DNA from: Leucobacter ruminantium | GTDB taxonomy: Bacteria > Actinomycetota > Actinomycetes > Actinomycetales > Microbacteriaceae | Reading direction: 5' to 3' | Assembly: GCF_017565705.1 (NCBI RefSeq) | Contig: NZ_JAGDYL010000004.1 | Coordinates: forward strand, 62,001 to 126,000 | Length of the DNA: 64,000 bases | Shown here: piece by piece, positions 29,148-37,676 of the stretch | How positions within the stretch are numbered: the stretch's first letter is position 1 | Layout of the letters: each line of letters opens with the position of its first letter | Notes under the pieces: generated by a model | What the model saw: only the letters and a program-made list of their open reading frames with translations | Told to the model about the DNA's origin: nothing | Databases searched by the model: none | Made by a program: the position numbers and the translations under genes

Positions 29148-29789
29148 ATGGTGTCAAGCGGGGAGAAGCGGGCTCGGCGCAAGCCTCCGGCGGAGCGCCG
29201 GGCCGAGATCGTGGCTGCTGCGGCGGCGATCGCCCTCTCCGACGGGCTCGAACGAGTCACCCTCCGCGCGGTCGCCGAGCGACTCGGCGTGCGGCCCGGG
29301 CTCATCACCCACTACTTCCCCGCGGCGGAGGAACTCGTCGCAGCGGCCTTCGCGCTCGCGGTCTCGGAGGAGCGCGAGCAGCTCCTTCCGACCGGCGGGA
29401 GCCCGCTCGAACGGATCGCCCGGCTGGCCGCGCGCGCCCAGAGCGAGGGCGCCCGCGAACTCTCGCGGCTGTGGCTCAACGCGCGCCACCTCTCCCGCTT
29501 CAGCCCGCTCCTCGGGTCGTGCTTGGAGGATCAGGAGGCGCTCGACCGCGAACAGCTCACCGCGATCATCGCCGAGGGGGTGCGCGAGGGGGTCTTCGGC
29601 GTCGAGGATGCGGCGGCGGCGGCCGTTCGCATCCTCATCGCCGTGGACGGCTTCGGCGCCTACGCCAACAACCGTAGCTCCTTCGAAGACCCGGCGTTCA
29701 CCTGCTTCGTCGCCGACGCCGCGGAGTGGGCGCTCGGGCTCGAGGCCGGTGCGCTGCGGGGCGTCGCGCGGGAGGGCGCGGGCGGCTAG
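29148..29789 (+). CDS. TetR-family transcriptional regulator
   Basis: A 213-residue repressor. N-terminal HTH at ~18-65 (RRAEIVAAAAAIALSDGLERVTLRAVAERLGVRPGLITHYF, with the recognition helix RPGLITHYF), then an all-helical ligand domain. The TetR_C_6/BetI-like ending (EWALGL) is seen in regulators of catabolic genes. The promoter geometry (-10, 7 nt, ATG) indicates a leaderless mRNA whose -10 is covered by CCAATAG, so it should repress itself, the permease-hydrolase operon and, by shared sites, the amidohydrolase. Confidence 0.87.
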   Translation: MVSSGEKRARRKPPAERRAEIVAAAAAIALSDGLERVTLRAVAERLGVRPGLITHYFPAAEELVAAAFALAVSEEREQLLPTGGSPLERIARLAARAQSEGARELSRLWLNARHLSRFSPLLGSCLEDQEALDREQLTAIIAEGVREGVFGVEDAAAAAVRILIAVDGFGAYANNRSSFEDPAFTCFVADAAEWALGLEAGALRGVAREGAGG

Positions 29790-29900
29790 CGCGGCTCGCT
29801 GCTGGGCCTTTGGTCCGTCGGGCGATGCGGGGGAGGGGGACCGGCTCGCCGGGCCCGCGAGGCCGGCCGGCCCGGAGGACAGCCGGATCCCTCGCGGAAC

Positions 29901-31508
29901 TCAGCGCGCGTAGACCGTGCGCCCGCCCACGACCGTGCGCACGATCGTGGTCTCGAGCAGTTCCTCGGGGTCCGCTGCGAAGATGTCGCGGTCGAGCACC
30001 ACGAAGTCGGCGAGCAGCCCGGCCGCGATGCGGCCGTACTCGTGCTCGGCGCGGCAGGCCCACGCCGCGTCGCGCGTCGCGTGCTCGACGGCCTCGAGCA
30101 GGGGGAGCGCGAAGGCGGGCACGTTGGGTTCGAGCGAGGGATCGAGCGCCGAGCGGCGGGTCGCGGCGACGAACATGTTGGGCAGCGGCGCCTGCGGCGA
30201 GGTGGGCGAGTCGGTGCCGAAGACGAGCCGGGCTCCGGCTTGCGTCATCTCGGGCCAGGGGAAGCCGCGGTCGACGCGCGCGTCGCCGAGCATCGAACGC
30301 CAGTTCTCCTGGATCGCCGGATCCGAGTGCACGGGCTGCATGCTCGCCGTGATGCCGAGCGCCGCCAGCCGCGCGATCTCGTCGGGGGTCACGACCTCCA
30401 GGTGCTCGATGCGGTGGCGGCGCTCGGCCGGCCCGTTCGCCGCGATGGCCGCCTCGACGGCCCCGATGGCAATGCGGATCGCCTCGTCGCCGATCGCGTG
30501 CATGGCGACCTGCAGGCCGGCAGCGTCGGCCGCGATCACCACGGGAGCGAGCTCGTCGAGGCTCCAGACGGGCTCGGCCGTCGAACCGTCGGCGTAGGGT
30601 GCGCCGAGCGCCGCCGTGCAGCCGTCGACCGTGCCGTCCACGAGCACCTTGATACCCGTGACCCGCAGCCACGGCGAGCGGTGGGTCTCGGCGAGGGATC
30701 GCGCCCGCTCGACCTGGGCGAGGTTCTGAGCGGTGTCGCCCGTGGGCTGCACCCGCCAGTGAGCGACGATGCGGGCGGTCAGTTCGCCCCGCTCCTCGGC
30801 TCCGCGCATGGCGGTGAGATCGCCCTCGTCGAGCGCCATCTCGGTCGACGCGGTGATGCCGAGCTCGCGGTACGAGCTCAGTGCGCTCGCGAGGAAGCGG
30901 TCGAGATCCTCCGGGGTCACGGCGCCGTCGAGGAACGGCCAGACGAGCCGATGCATCGCCGTCTCGTCGACGAGGCCTGTGGGGCCCTCGGCGTCGGCGT
31001 GGATGCGGCCGCCCTCCGGCGCCTCGGTCGCGGCGTCGATGCCCACCTCGGCGAGCGCCGCGGTGTTCAACCAGATGGAGTGGTAGTCGTAGGCCTGCGC
31101 GTAGACCGGGCGATCGGCGACGACGGCGTCGAGCATGGCTCGGTGCGGCTGCGCCCCGCCGAAGGCGCCGTGCGCCCAGCCCTGCGCGCGGATCCGCGGC
31201 TCATCGGGGTGCGCGCTCGCCCACTCCGAGATGCGGCGCTGGATCTCCTCGACCGAGTCGGCGCCCCACAGATCCACCTGCTGCGCGGCCTCGCCCGTGC
31301 CCACGACGTGGGCGTGCCCGTCGACGAAGCCTGGCAGCACGGTCGCGCCGCCGAGATCGACCGTCTCCGCGTCGTCTCCCGCGATGCGCCCCGCAGTCGC
31401 CGCGTCTCCGACGTAGGCGATGCGCTCGCCGTCGACTACGAAGGCCTCGGCCCACCTGCGCGAGTCGGCGGTGAAGACGCGGGCGTTGCGGTAGAGCTGG
31501 CGTGACAT
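29901..31508 (-). CDS. YtcJ-like amidohydrolase (amidohydrolase family 3)
   Basis: A 535-residue metal-dependent hydrolase. Start ATG 31508 has GAGAGG upstream. Metal-ligand blocks of the amidohydrolase superfamily appear in order: PGFVDGHAHVVG (HxH), VDGTVDG with the upstream GIKVL lysine, MHAIGDEA, HRIEHLEVV and FGTDSP, with a small beta sandwich formed by both ends (ADFVVLDRDIF). No signal peptide. Family members cleave N-formyl, N-acyl or cyclic amide bonds, but substrates are rarely known. A near-perfect CTATTG...CCAATAG dyad 140-160 bp upstream suggests joint control with the NylB-like operon. Confidence 0.88.
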   Translation of the reverse strand: MSRQLYRNARVFTADSRRWAEAFVVDGERIAYVGDAATAGRIAGDDAETVDLGGATVLPGFVDGHAHVVGTGEAAQQVDLWGADSVEEIQRRISEWASAHPDEPRIRAQGWAHGAFGGAQPHRAMLDAVVADRPVYAQAYDYHSIWLNTAALAEVGIDAATEAPEGGRIHADAEGPTGLVDETAMHRLVWPFLDGAVTPEDLDRFLASALSSYRELGITASTEMALDEGDLTAMRGAEERGELTARIVAHWRVQPTGDTAQNLAQVERARSLAETHRSPWLRVTGIKVLVDGTVDGCTAALGAPYADGSTAEPVWSLDELAPVVIAADAAGLQVAMHAIGDEAIRIAIGAVEAAIAANGPAERRHRIEHLEVVTPDEIARLAALGITASMQPVHSDPAIQENWRSMLGDARVDRGFPWPEMTQAGARLVFGTDSPTSPQAPLPNMFVAATRRSALDPSLEPNVPAFALPLLEAVEHATRDAAWACRAEHEYGRIAAGLLADFVVLDRDIFAADPEELLETTIVRTVVGGRTVYAR

Positions 31509-31644
31509 CGGGATCCTCTCGGCGGGTGTTTGGGGCGGGGTCGAGCGCGGTGGGTGCTGCGGGGTGCTGCGGGGTGCGGTGCTGCATCGCTGTGCGATGC
31601 GGCGCGGCGCGGATGGATCGAGCTCGGTGCGCGTGAGGCCGATT

Positions 31645-31666
31645 CTATTGTTCAGTTGACCAATAG
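31645..31666 (-). promoter_or_regulatory. Candidate TetR operator upstream of the amidohydrolase
   Basis: CTATTG (31645-31650), 9 nt, CCAATAG (31660-31666): the two 11-bp halves match at 9 positions. Same half-site as at 29108-29114 and 29131-29137. Around it (31509-31716) are only a GGTGCTGCGG tandem repeat and a GCATCGC/GCGATGC hairpin (31584-31600). Confidence 0.5.
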
Positions 31667-31716
31667 TCGAGCGGCGGCCCGTGGCACCCGGCCAGGGGGG
31701 AGCGGCGGTGCTGCGC

Positions 31717-32250
31717 TCAGAGAGGGATTGCGAGCAGGTCGTCGACGCACTCGACGCTGCCGACGGCGAAGCGCCGCTGCCCGGCCACTCGCATTCCCGA
31801 ACGGGCATAGAAGGCGCGCGCTCGCGCGTTCTCGGAGTTGACGCCGAGCCAGATCGCGGCGCAGCCCTCGGTGCGGGCCGCTTCGACCGCGGCGGCGAGG
31901 AGCCGGCCGGCCACACCTGCGCCGCGCAGCTCGCGGTCGACGTAGAGTTTCGACAGGTAGGCAGTGCGCTCGCCCGCCCACTCCGTGGGGCCCGCGTCGT
32001 GCACGCCGTGGACGCTGAGCGCGTAGCCCGCGACCGCGCCCGCGGCCTCGGCCACGAACACCGCGCTCTCGGCCGCGGCGAGGTGCCGCTCGAACTCGGC
32101 GGGCGAGAGATTGGCGCCGATGAAGGCCTCGATCTCGCCTGCGGGGAGCGACGGCGGGCACGCATCGGGGAAGGTGCGCGCCGCGAACGCCGCCAGTTCG
32201 GTCGCCGAGACGTCGCCGGTCTTGGCCCTCGTGATGCTCACCTCGGTCAT
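31717..32250 (-). CDS. GNAT-family N-acetyltransferase
   Basis: A 177-residue acetyltransferase with the GNAT core: YALSVHGVHD strand, LSKLYVDRELRGAGVAGRLLAAAVE containing the acetyl-CoA loop (RGAGVAG), and ENARARAFYARSGMRVAGQRRFAVG at the C-terminus. It overlaps the end of the DUF4031-HD gene upstream by ATGA, so the two are co-translated. Substrate unknown. Confidence 0.88.
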   Translation of the reverse strand: MTEVSITRAKTGDVSATELAAFAARTFPDACPPSLPAGEIEAFIGANLSPAEFERHLAAAESAVFVAEAAGAVAGYALSVHGVHDAGPTEWAGERTAYLSKLYVDRELRGAGVAGRLLAAAVEAARTEGCAAIWLGVNSENARARAFYARSGMRVAGQRRFAVGSVECVDDLLAIPL

Positions 32251-33230
32251 GCTCCGCCCCTCCGTCGTGCCGGTCGGTGGTCATTCGCTCGCAGCCGCGC
32301 GATCTCGTCGGCCACGTTCCGTCTCGCGCGTTCCTCCCACAGCTGCCGCGCCGTGGCCGTGCGGTAGATGGCGGGCCGCTCGAGGTAGCGGGAGAGAATG
32401 AGGGATCGACCCTCCGCGAATTCGGGGTCCGCGACGTGGGCGTACTCGGCGCGCACGGCCCCGGCGTACTCCTCGTAGCGGTGCCGGGGCGCGGCGAAGA
32501 TGGAGAGGTCCGCGTCGAGCAGGTGGGCGAGTGCGGGGGAGGGATCCCTCGCCTCCTTATCAGGCGCCGTGGCGACGATGAACTCGCCCACCCGGCTCAC
32601 CAGCGAGGGGTCGAGTGGGAACACCTCGAGGGAGGCGACCGCCAGCTGCGCCGAGGCGGTCTCGTCGGTGCTCCGGCCGAGGTAGACGGCGTCGTGGAAC
32701 CAGGCCGCGAGCAGCGACTCCGGGGAGACGCGCTCGCCGCGGGTCGCGAGGTGGTCGAGGGCGAGCAGCACGTCTTCGAGGTGGCGCTCGTCGTGATAGC
32801 TGCGGTGGGGTTCGCTCCAGCGGGCGAGGGTGTTCTCGCCGAGGCTGAGCCAGGCGTCGGAGGCCGTAGCGCTCGTGGTGCGCGTCACGCTCGTCGCGCC
32901 GAGCAGCTCGCCGAGGCTCTGCCACTCGGTGGTCAGGTATTGGCGTCGGCGCAGGGGAGTGACGATCGGGCGCTCGGCCTGGCGCACGCGGAGGCCCGAG
33001 TCGCGCAGCGCGTGCACCACGTCTTTTGCGGTGACCGGGCGAGCGCCGATCGCGACGGCCTGATCGTGGAGCGAGGCCGGCACGTCGTAGTGGTCGAGGT
33101 CGAAACTGCGGCGAGGGATCCTCAGGCGTTTCGCGAAGGCGTGCAGCTCGTCGGTGGCGGTGTCGGAGACGAGGTGGCTCCAGAGGGTGCCGTGGGCCGG
33201 CCACGCGGGCGGGTCGATGAGGATCGCCAT
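32247..33230 (-). CDS. DUF4031-HD domain fusion protein
   Basis: A 327-residue cytosolic protein. Residues 1-80 are DUF4031 (MAILIDPPAWPAHGTLWSHL, then SFDLDHYDVPASLHDQAV). From ~130 on is an HD phosphohydrolase-like part: RSYHDERHLEDVLLALDHL supplies the first histidine, and AAWFHDAVYLGRSTDE the HD dyad, with a further Asp in HLLDADLSIF. The HD part resembles predicted metal-dependent HD proteins. Start is fixed by TACGCT 6 nt upstream on the minus strand. Function unknown. Confidence 0.82.
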   Translation of the reverse strand: MAILIDPPAWPAHGTLWSHLVSDTATDELHAFAKRLRIPRRSFDLDHYDVPASLHDQAVAIGARPVTAKDVVHALRDSGLRVRQAERPIVTPLRRRQYLTTEWQSLGELLGATSVTRTTSATASDAWLSLGENTLARWSEPHRSYHDERHLEDVLLALDHLATRGERVSPESLLAAWFHDAVYLGRSTDETASAQLAVASLEVFPLDPSLVSRVGEFIVATAPDKEARDPSPALAHLLDADLSIFAAPRHRYEEYAGAVRAEYAHVADPEFAEGRSLILSRYLERPAIYRTATARQLWEERARRNVADEIARLRANDHRPARRRGGA

Positions 33231-33236
33231 CCACTC

Positions 33237-33242
33237 AGCGTA
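33237..33242 (-). promoter_or_regulatory. Leaderless -10 box (TACGCT) for the DUF4031-HD/GNAT operon
   Basis: Minus-strand TACGCT is 6 nt before ATG 33230. Confidence 0.5.
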
Positions 33243-33258
33243 CTGCGCCGTCCCGCCC

Positions 33259-33365
33259 GTTGAGCGGGGCAACCCGTCCGTCGAGCGGGCGCAGCGTCCC
33301 AAGCCGCTCGTTGAGCGAGCGCAGAGTCCCCAGCCGCCCGTTGAGCGAGCGCAGCGAGTCGAAAC
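33259..33365. repeat. Four imperfect tandem copies of the TTGAGCGAGCG repeat
   Basis: Units start near 33259, 33280, 33309 and 33339: GTTGAGCGGGGC, GTCGAGCGGGCGCAGCG, GTTGAGCGAGCGCAGAG, GTTGAGCGAGCGCAGCGAGT. The last ends GTCGAAA, as does the copy at 11561. It lies between divergent genes. Confidence 0.65.
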
Positions 33366-33416
33366 GCGCCGCACTCCGCCGCCCCCGCGATCCCTCCACG
33401 CACTGAGGCCCCCTGC

Positions 33417-33422
33417 TAGCGT
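33417..33422 (+). promoter_or_regulatory. Leaderless -10 box (TAGCGT)
   Basis: TAGCGT, 6 nt, ATG 33429; this decides against the in-frame GTG at 33423. Confidence 0.5.
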
Positions 33423-33428
33423 GTGTCC

Positions 33429-34055
33429 ATGACGACGATCCACGCCACCGGTACGAGCGAGACGCACGTGCTCGCTGAACGCGCCACGATCACCGCGCTC
33501 GTCTCCGTGACGTCGCGCGACCGTTCGGGGAGCATCGACGCGGCGACCCGGCTGCACAACTGGCTCGTGCAGCGGGCCGAGCAGCTGCGGGGGAGCTGCG
33601 ACGCGACCTGGCACTCCGCCGACGCCATCAGCACGTACAGCTACAAGAGCTACGCCGAGGGCAAGTTGAAGCAGGTCGTCTTCGAGCACCGCACCTCGAG
33701 TCGCGTGCGCGTCAAGCTGTCGAACCTGTCGCTCGTCAGCGCGCTCGTCACCGAGCTCTCCGAGGCCGGGGTGACGACCAATGTCGACTGGTCCCTCACC
33801 GAGAACACCCGTCGCGTCTACGAGCGGCGCATTCGCAAGGCCGCGGTCGAGGCCGCCCGCGAGGTCGCGGACGACTACGCCGAGGCGCTCGGTCAGCGCG
33901 TCGAGCGCGTCGTGAGCATCTCCGATACGCCTGCGGGAGGCGGGGCGCCGGTGGCCGCGTTCGCACGGTCGGCGGCCGGCTCCGGCGCGCCCGAGGTGAC
34001 CGTCGCCGAGATCACCGTGAGCGCAACGGTGACCGGGGTGTACGAAGCGGTGTAG
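33429..34055 (+). CDS. SIMPL (DUF541) domain protein
   Basis: A 208-residue protein beginning TTIHATGTSETHVLAERATITALVSV, typical of SIMPL/DUF541 proteins, with the second conserved block NLSLVSALVTELSEAGVTT and the RRIRKAAVEAAREVADDYAEALG helix. There is no signal peptide, unlike the oxidative-stress protein YggE, so it should be cytosolic. Role unknown. Confidence 0.85.
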   Translation: MTTIHATGTSETHVLAERATITALVSVTSRDRSGSIDAATRLHNWLVQRAEQLRGSCDATWHSADAISTYSYKSYAEGKLKQVVFEHRTSSRVRVKLSNLSLVSALVTELSEAGVTTNVDWSLTENTRRVYERRIRKAAVEAAREVADDYAEALGQRVERVVSISDTPAGGGAPVAAFARSAAGSGAPEVTVAEITVSATVTGVYEAV

Positions 34056-34098
34056 GTCGCGGGGCTCAGAAGGCTCCCAGTGATCGATAGACCGTGAT

Positions 34099-34458
34099 CT
34101 ATGAACCTGTCTCGGAGGAAGGCGGTCGTTCCGTCTCCTCGGGATCGCCATCGCTCTCGCCCTTCTCGGAGCGTTCCACCCCGATCGTGAGGCTCGTCGC
34201 GAGCGCCGCGACCGCGCCCACGGCGACGAGGATCGGTGCGAGCAGGGCGCTCGCCGCTGTGATGGCGACGCCCGCGGTCAGCGGGATCTCGAAGATCGTC
34301 TCGCCGTTCTCGCGCTTGATGTAGAGGCGGCGCGCGTTCCCCTCCTCGATGATCTCGCGCACCTTGGCCATGAGCTCGTCGCCCGTGACCTTGAACTCCT
34401 CGTACCAGTTGTTGTCGGTGTTGTCTGCTTTGCCTTCGTTGCCCGCGTTCTCAGCCAT
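34099..34458 (-). CDS. DUF4342 domain protein
   Basis: A 119-residue protein. DUF4342 occupies ~18-60 (WYEEFKVTGDELMAKVREII, RRLYIKRENGETIFEIPLT), followed by a hydrophobic stretch (GVAITAASALLAPILVAVGAVAALAT) that may insert in the membrane and a charged disordered tail. GAGAGG stands upstream of the start, and TATAGG on the minus strand (34497-34492) is a possible -10. Function unknown. Confidence 0.83.
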   Translation of the reverse strand: MAENAGNEGKADNTDNNWYEEFKVTGDELMAKVREIIEEGNARRLYIKRENGETIFEIPLTAGVAITAASALLAPILVAVGAVAALATSLTIGVERSEKGESDGDPEETERPPSSETGS

Positions 34459-34528
34459 GAGCGGTCCCCTCTCGATGCGGTGTGGCCGCAGCCTATAGAA
34501 GGAAACCTGAGGTGACCTGACCGTCGAT

Positions 34529-34999
34529 CTACCGTGGCGTATTCAACTCCCAGCGATCCGCGGCGCGCCCTGCGATCTCCTCCCATGACTCCGCATCCCA
34601 CGCGAATCGCGCGACAGCACACGTCGGCATGTGCTCGATGCCGCCGTTCGACAGCTGCGCCGCCAGGTCGCTGATCCCCAGGTTGTGCGCCACCACCATC
34701 ATCGAGGCGGCGCCGCTCTCCCCGGCCTTCTCGAACAGCGTTTCCGCCGGCGCGAGGTACAGCTCGGGGTCGAGGTCGACTTCGACGTCGAGCGCGGCGC
34801 CGAACTCGGCCGCGGTCGTGCGCGCCCGCACCGCGGTGCTCGAGAGGATGCGCTCGACCTCGGCGCCCGCGGCGACCAGCCGCTCCGCCATCGCTGGAGC
34901 GTCGCGTAGTCCGCGCTCGTTCAGGGTGCGCTCGTGATCGCGGAGGCCGGCATCGCCCCAATCGGACTTCGCGTGCCGCACCAGTATGAGTTCGATCAT
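34529..34999 (-). CDS. SixA-like histidine phosphatase
   Basis: A 156-residue member of the histidine phosphatase superfamily: N-terminal LILVRHAKSDWGD gives the catalytic RHxK (RHAK), LSSTAVRARTTA the second arginine block, and VVAHNLGISDLA the second histidine. The short form resembles SixA phosphohistidine phosphatases. It starts 2 nt after the stop of the helix-hairpin-helix gene and has GGAG upstream, so they form an operon. Confidence 0.87.
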   Translation of the reverse strand: MIELILVRHAKSDWGDAGLRDHERTLNERGLRDAPAMAERLVAAGAEVERILSSTAVRARTTAAEFGAALDVEVDLDPELYLAPAETLFEKAGESGAASMMVVAHNLGISDLAAQLSNGGIEHMPTCAVARFAWDAESWEEIAGRAADRWELNTPR

Positions 35000-35001
35000 C
35001 G

Positions 35002-35193
35002 TCAGTCTCCGCTCCGTTGCTCGCGTGCTTCCTCGAGTCGCTTGACAGCGCTGGGGCCGACGCCGTGCAGGGCCAGCAGCTCTGTCAGATCTCTGGGCAA
35101 CTCCTCGACAGCGGCATAGCCCGCGTCGATGAGCGCCCCCGTCGCCGGGCGACCGATCTTCACCCCGTCGAACACGGGTCCGCGATCCTCCAT
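35002..35193 (-). CDS. Small helix-hairpin-helix protein
   Basis: From ATG 35193 the product has 63 residues: KIGRPATGALIDAGYAAVEELPRDLTELLALHGVGPSAVKRLEEA, a single HhH motif with the LLALHGVGPSAV hairpin. Such small proteins, related to the RNA polymerase alpha C-terminal domain, are common in actinobacteria and may bind DNA. Longer upstream frames run into the island edge. Last native gene before the island. Confidence 0.78.
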   Translation of the reverse strand: MEDRGPVFDGVKIGRPATGALIDAGYAAVEELPRDLTELLALHGVGPSAVKRLEEAREQRSGD

Positions 35194-35853
35194 GTGACGA
35201 GGATAGCCGCCGGGTGATTCCTCGTTACTGCCTGCCACCAAGATGCGGCGGCAGCGGGTCGGCGAAGCGGTAGAGGAGGGCGTCGGCGATGTACCACATG
35301 CGTCCGAGGCCGGAGTGGGGGGGGCGTAGCCCAGGTGGATTCGACCGCGTCGGACTCGGTTCGACGGCCTTGCCAGACCTTCGAAGCCGAGGTTTTGGCG
35401 AAGCATCGATAATTACGACTTCCATGCTGTCCGGCTTGTTCAGCCCGAGGTCCAGAACCGTCTCTTTAGTCTTTTGGATCTCACTCGCTGTGTAGGCGAT
35501 GACGACGAAGACAGCGGAGTTAGTGCCGTTCGCCTTCTTGTAGACCTCGACCTGGTTCTCCATGTTGCGCTTCAGTGAGCTACTCTTGGCCAGCTTGAAC
35601 TCGATCAGGCTCTTGTCGAGTCCCTCCGAGATCTTGAAATCGACCGGACCACGGCCGTTGTTGGGCTCGCGATTGACATCGAACCTGGACTTCTGAAGCA
35701 GGAGGCCGAAGAACAACTGGACATCCTGCTCGCTCGACAGTCCTTTGCTGTCCCCCTTGTTGAGCAAGCGCCAGCCGTCCTGATGGGTCTGCTGCACGTT
35801 TAGGTGACATCTGATCTGGCTTGCCCGAGGGGTGGGTCTGGAAGGATGTTGTT

Positions 35854-36162
35854 GTGCCAAAGCCATACCCGAGTGAGTTCCGTGACGATGTTGTGCGCGT
35901 CGCGAGGAACCGCGAGCCTGGAGTGACGATCGAGCAGATCGCGAAAGACTTCGGCGTTCACCCGATGACGTTGCAGAAGTGGATGCGTCGCGCCGACATC
36001 GACGACGGCGCCAAGCCTGGCCAATCGCGGACTGAGGCGGCCGAGATCCGTGAGCTGCGCAAGCGGAACCGTCTTCTGGAGCAGGAGAACGAGGTTCTGC
36101 GTCGGGCGGCGGCGTATCTGTCGCAGGCGAACCTGCCGGGAAAAGGCTCTACCCGCTCGTGA
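35854..36162 (+). CDS. IS3-family transposase OrfA
   Basis: 102 residues from GTG 35854: HTH_Tnp_1 domain (YPSEFRDDVVRVARN, TIEQIAKDFGVHPMTLQKWM) and a leucine-zipper-like coil (AEIRELRKRNRLLEQENEVL). Slippery heptamer GGGAAAA at 36138-36144 in the correct phase (G GGA AAA) allows -1 frameshifting into orfB. Confidence 0.9.
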   Translation: MPKPYPSEFRDDVVRVARNREPGVTIEQIAKDFGVHPMTLQKWMRRADIDDGAKPGQSRTEAAEIRELRKRNRLLEQENEVLRRAAAYLSQANLPGKGSTRS

Positions 36163-37046
36163 CGGAGCTCGCTGATGCAGGAATCCCTGTGACGGTGACG
36201 TGTCGGGTACTCAAGCTCTCCCGCCAGCCTTACTACTGATGGTTAACGAACCCCATCACCGATAGCGAGGTGGTGGAGGCGTATCGTGCGAACGCGCTGT
36301 TCGACGCTCACCGTGACGACCCCGAGTTCGGGCACCGGCTCCTCGCCGACGAAGCGCGTGACGCCGGTGAGGCGATGTCGGACCGGACCGCGTGGCGTAT
36401 CGCCTCCGCGAACGGCTGGTTCAGTGCGTTCGGCAAGCCCAAGCGCGGCAAGGGACGCCGTCCTGGACCGCCGGTTCACGACGATCTGTGCGCCGTAATT
36501 GACGGGGACGGCAGGACCCGGCATGTGTTCGCGGCCGACGCACCGAACAAGCTGTGGCTCGTGGACATCACGGAGCACAAAACCGTCGAAGGCAAGCTCT
36601 ACTGCTGCGCGATCAAAGACGTGTTCTCCGGTCGGATCGTGGGGTACTCGATCGATTCCAGGATGAAGTCTCGCTTGGCCGTGCAGGCGCTCGAGAACGC
36701 CGCCTTGATGCGCGGCGATGTCGCCGGTTGCATCGTCCATAGCGACAGGGGATCTCAATTCCGAAGCAGGAAGTTCCTGCGCGCGCTGAACCGTCACCGC
36801 ATGGTTGGGAGCATGGGAAGAGTGGGCTCGAGCGGGGACAACGCGGCTATGGAGAGTTTCTTCGCGCTTCTGCAGAAGAACGTCCTCGACCGCCGGTCCT
36901 GGACCACCCGCGAGCAACTGCGCATAGCGATCGTCACCTGGATCGAGCGAACCTACCACCGCCGACGTCGCCAGGCCCGTCTGGGGCGCTTGACGCCCAT
37001 CGAGTTCGAGACCATCATGAACACGACCGTCGCACTGGCGGCGTGA
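36138..37046 (+). pseudogene. IS3-family transposase OrfB (rve integrase), in-frame TGA
   Basis: Read in the -1 frame from the slippery site, OrfB begins KRLYPLVTELADAGIPVTV and continues SRQPYY, then TGA at 36237-36239 (expected CGA, Arg), then WLTNPITDSEVVEAYR. The rest is a complete DDE domain: LWLVDITEH, IVHSDRGSQF and the glutamate in GDNAAMESFFALLQKN. Without read-through the fused transposase would stop early, so the copy is probably immobile. Confidence 0.85.
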
Positions 37047-37676
37047 CTAGGAACTGTCACCTATTCGTGCAGCAGACCCGTCTGCATGTTGTAGTTGAAC
37101 TTGGCCCGCGCGACCGGCACCTTCCGCCGGTCGCCTTCGGAGACGTGCTTCACCGCGAAATCGCTCGTGTAACGCAATAGGAAGTGCTTGATCAGGTTGG
37201 TCGTGAGATCGGAGATCGTGTCCCTACCGACGCCATTGCTGACGAGCGCAAGCTTCTCCACGTGGCTGGAGCTCGTGATCTGCTCATCGCCGATGTTTCG
37301 GAGGAGGCTGCCGAGCGCTCCGTGCAGGGAGACGGCGAAGTTCCTCCCGAGGCCGTGCCCGGCGTTGCCGTCGACTGTGAACCCAAGCCAGTTCTGCCGC
37401 ACCTCGCTGAAGGTGTACCAGCTCTTGATGCGGCCGGGGGACAGGGGCTCGTGGGCGTGATCCCGCAGGAATCGGAAGTAATCCACGATCTGCTCGTGCA
37501 GCGCCTAGTATTCTTCCTTGTCGCTGTTGAAGAGCAGGAACGGATCGATAAAGACCGGAAGGTCGGTGACCACGGAGATGTCGAATGCGCCCCACTCCTC
37601 TAACACCTGCGGGTCAACATTGAAGCGGTCGCTGAAGTAGATGCCGGCGGGATCAGCGGTCCATGATGTCGACCTC

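Larger units (their letters stand above)
35801..37063 (+). mobile_element. IS3-family insertion sequence (1263 bp)
   Basis: Terminal repeats TAGGTGACA (35801-35809) and TGTCACCTA (37055-37063) bound overlapping orfA and orfB in the IS3 arrangement. The only visible duplication is TT on each side. The flanks (GGGTCTGCTGCACG left, CGTGCAGCAGACCC right) are inverted copies of each other, so the element sits in the centre of a 14-bp palindrome of the host gene. Confidence 0.88.

Noticed and set aside
33259-33365. Tandem units as a CRISPR array
   Set aside because: Units are imperfect, spacing is short and variable, and there are no unique spacers or cas genes.
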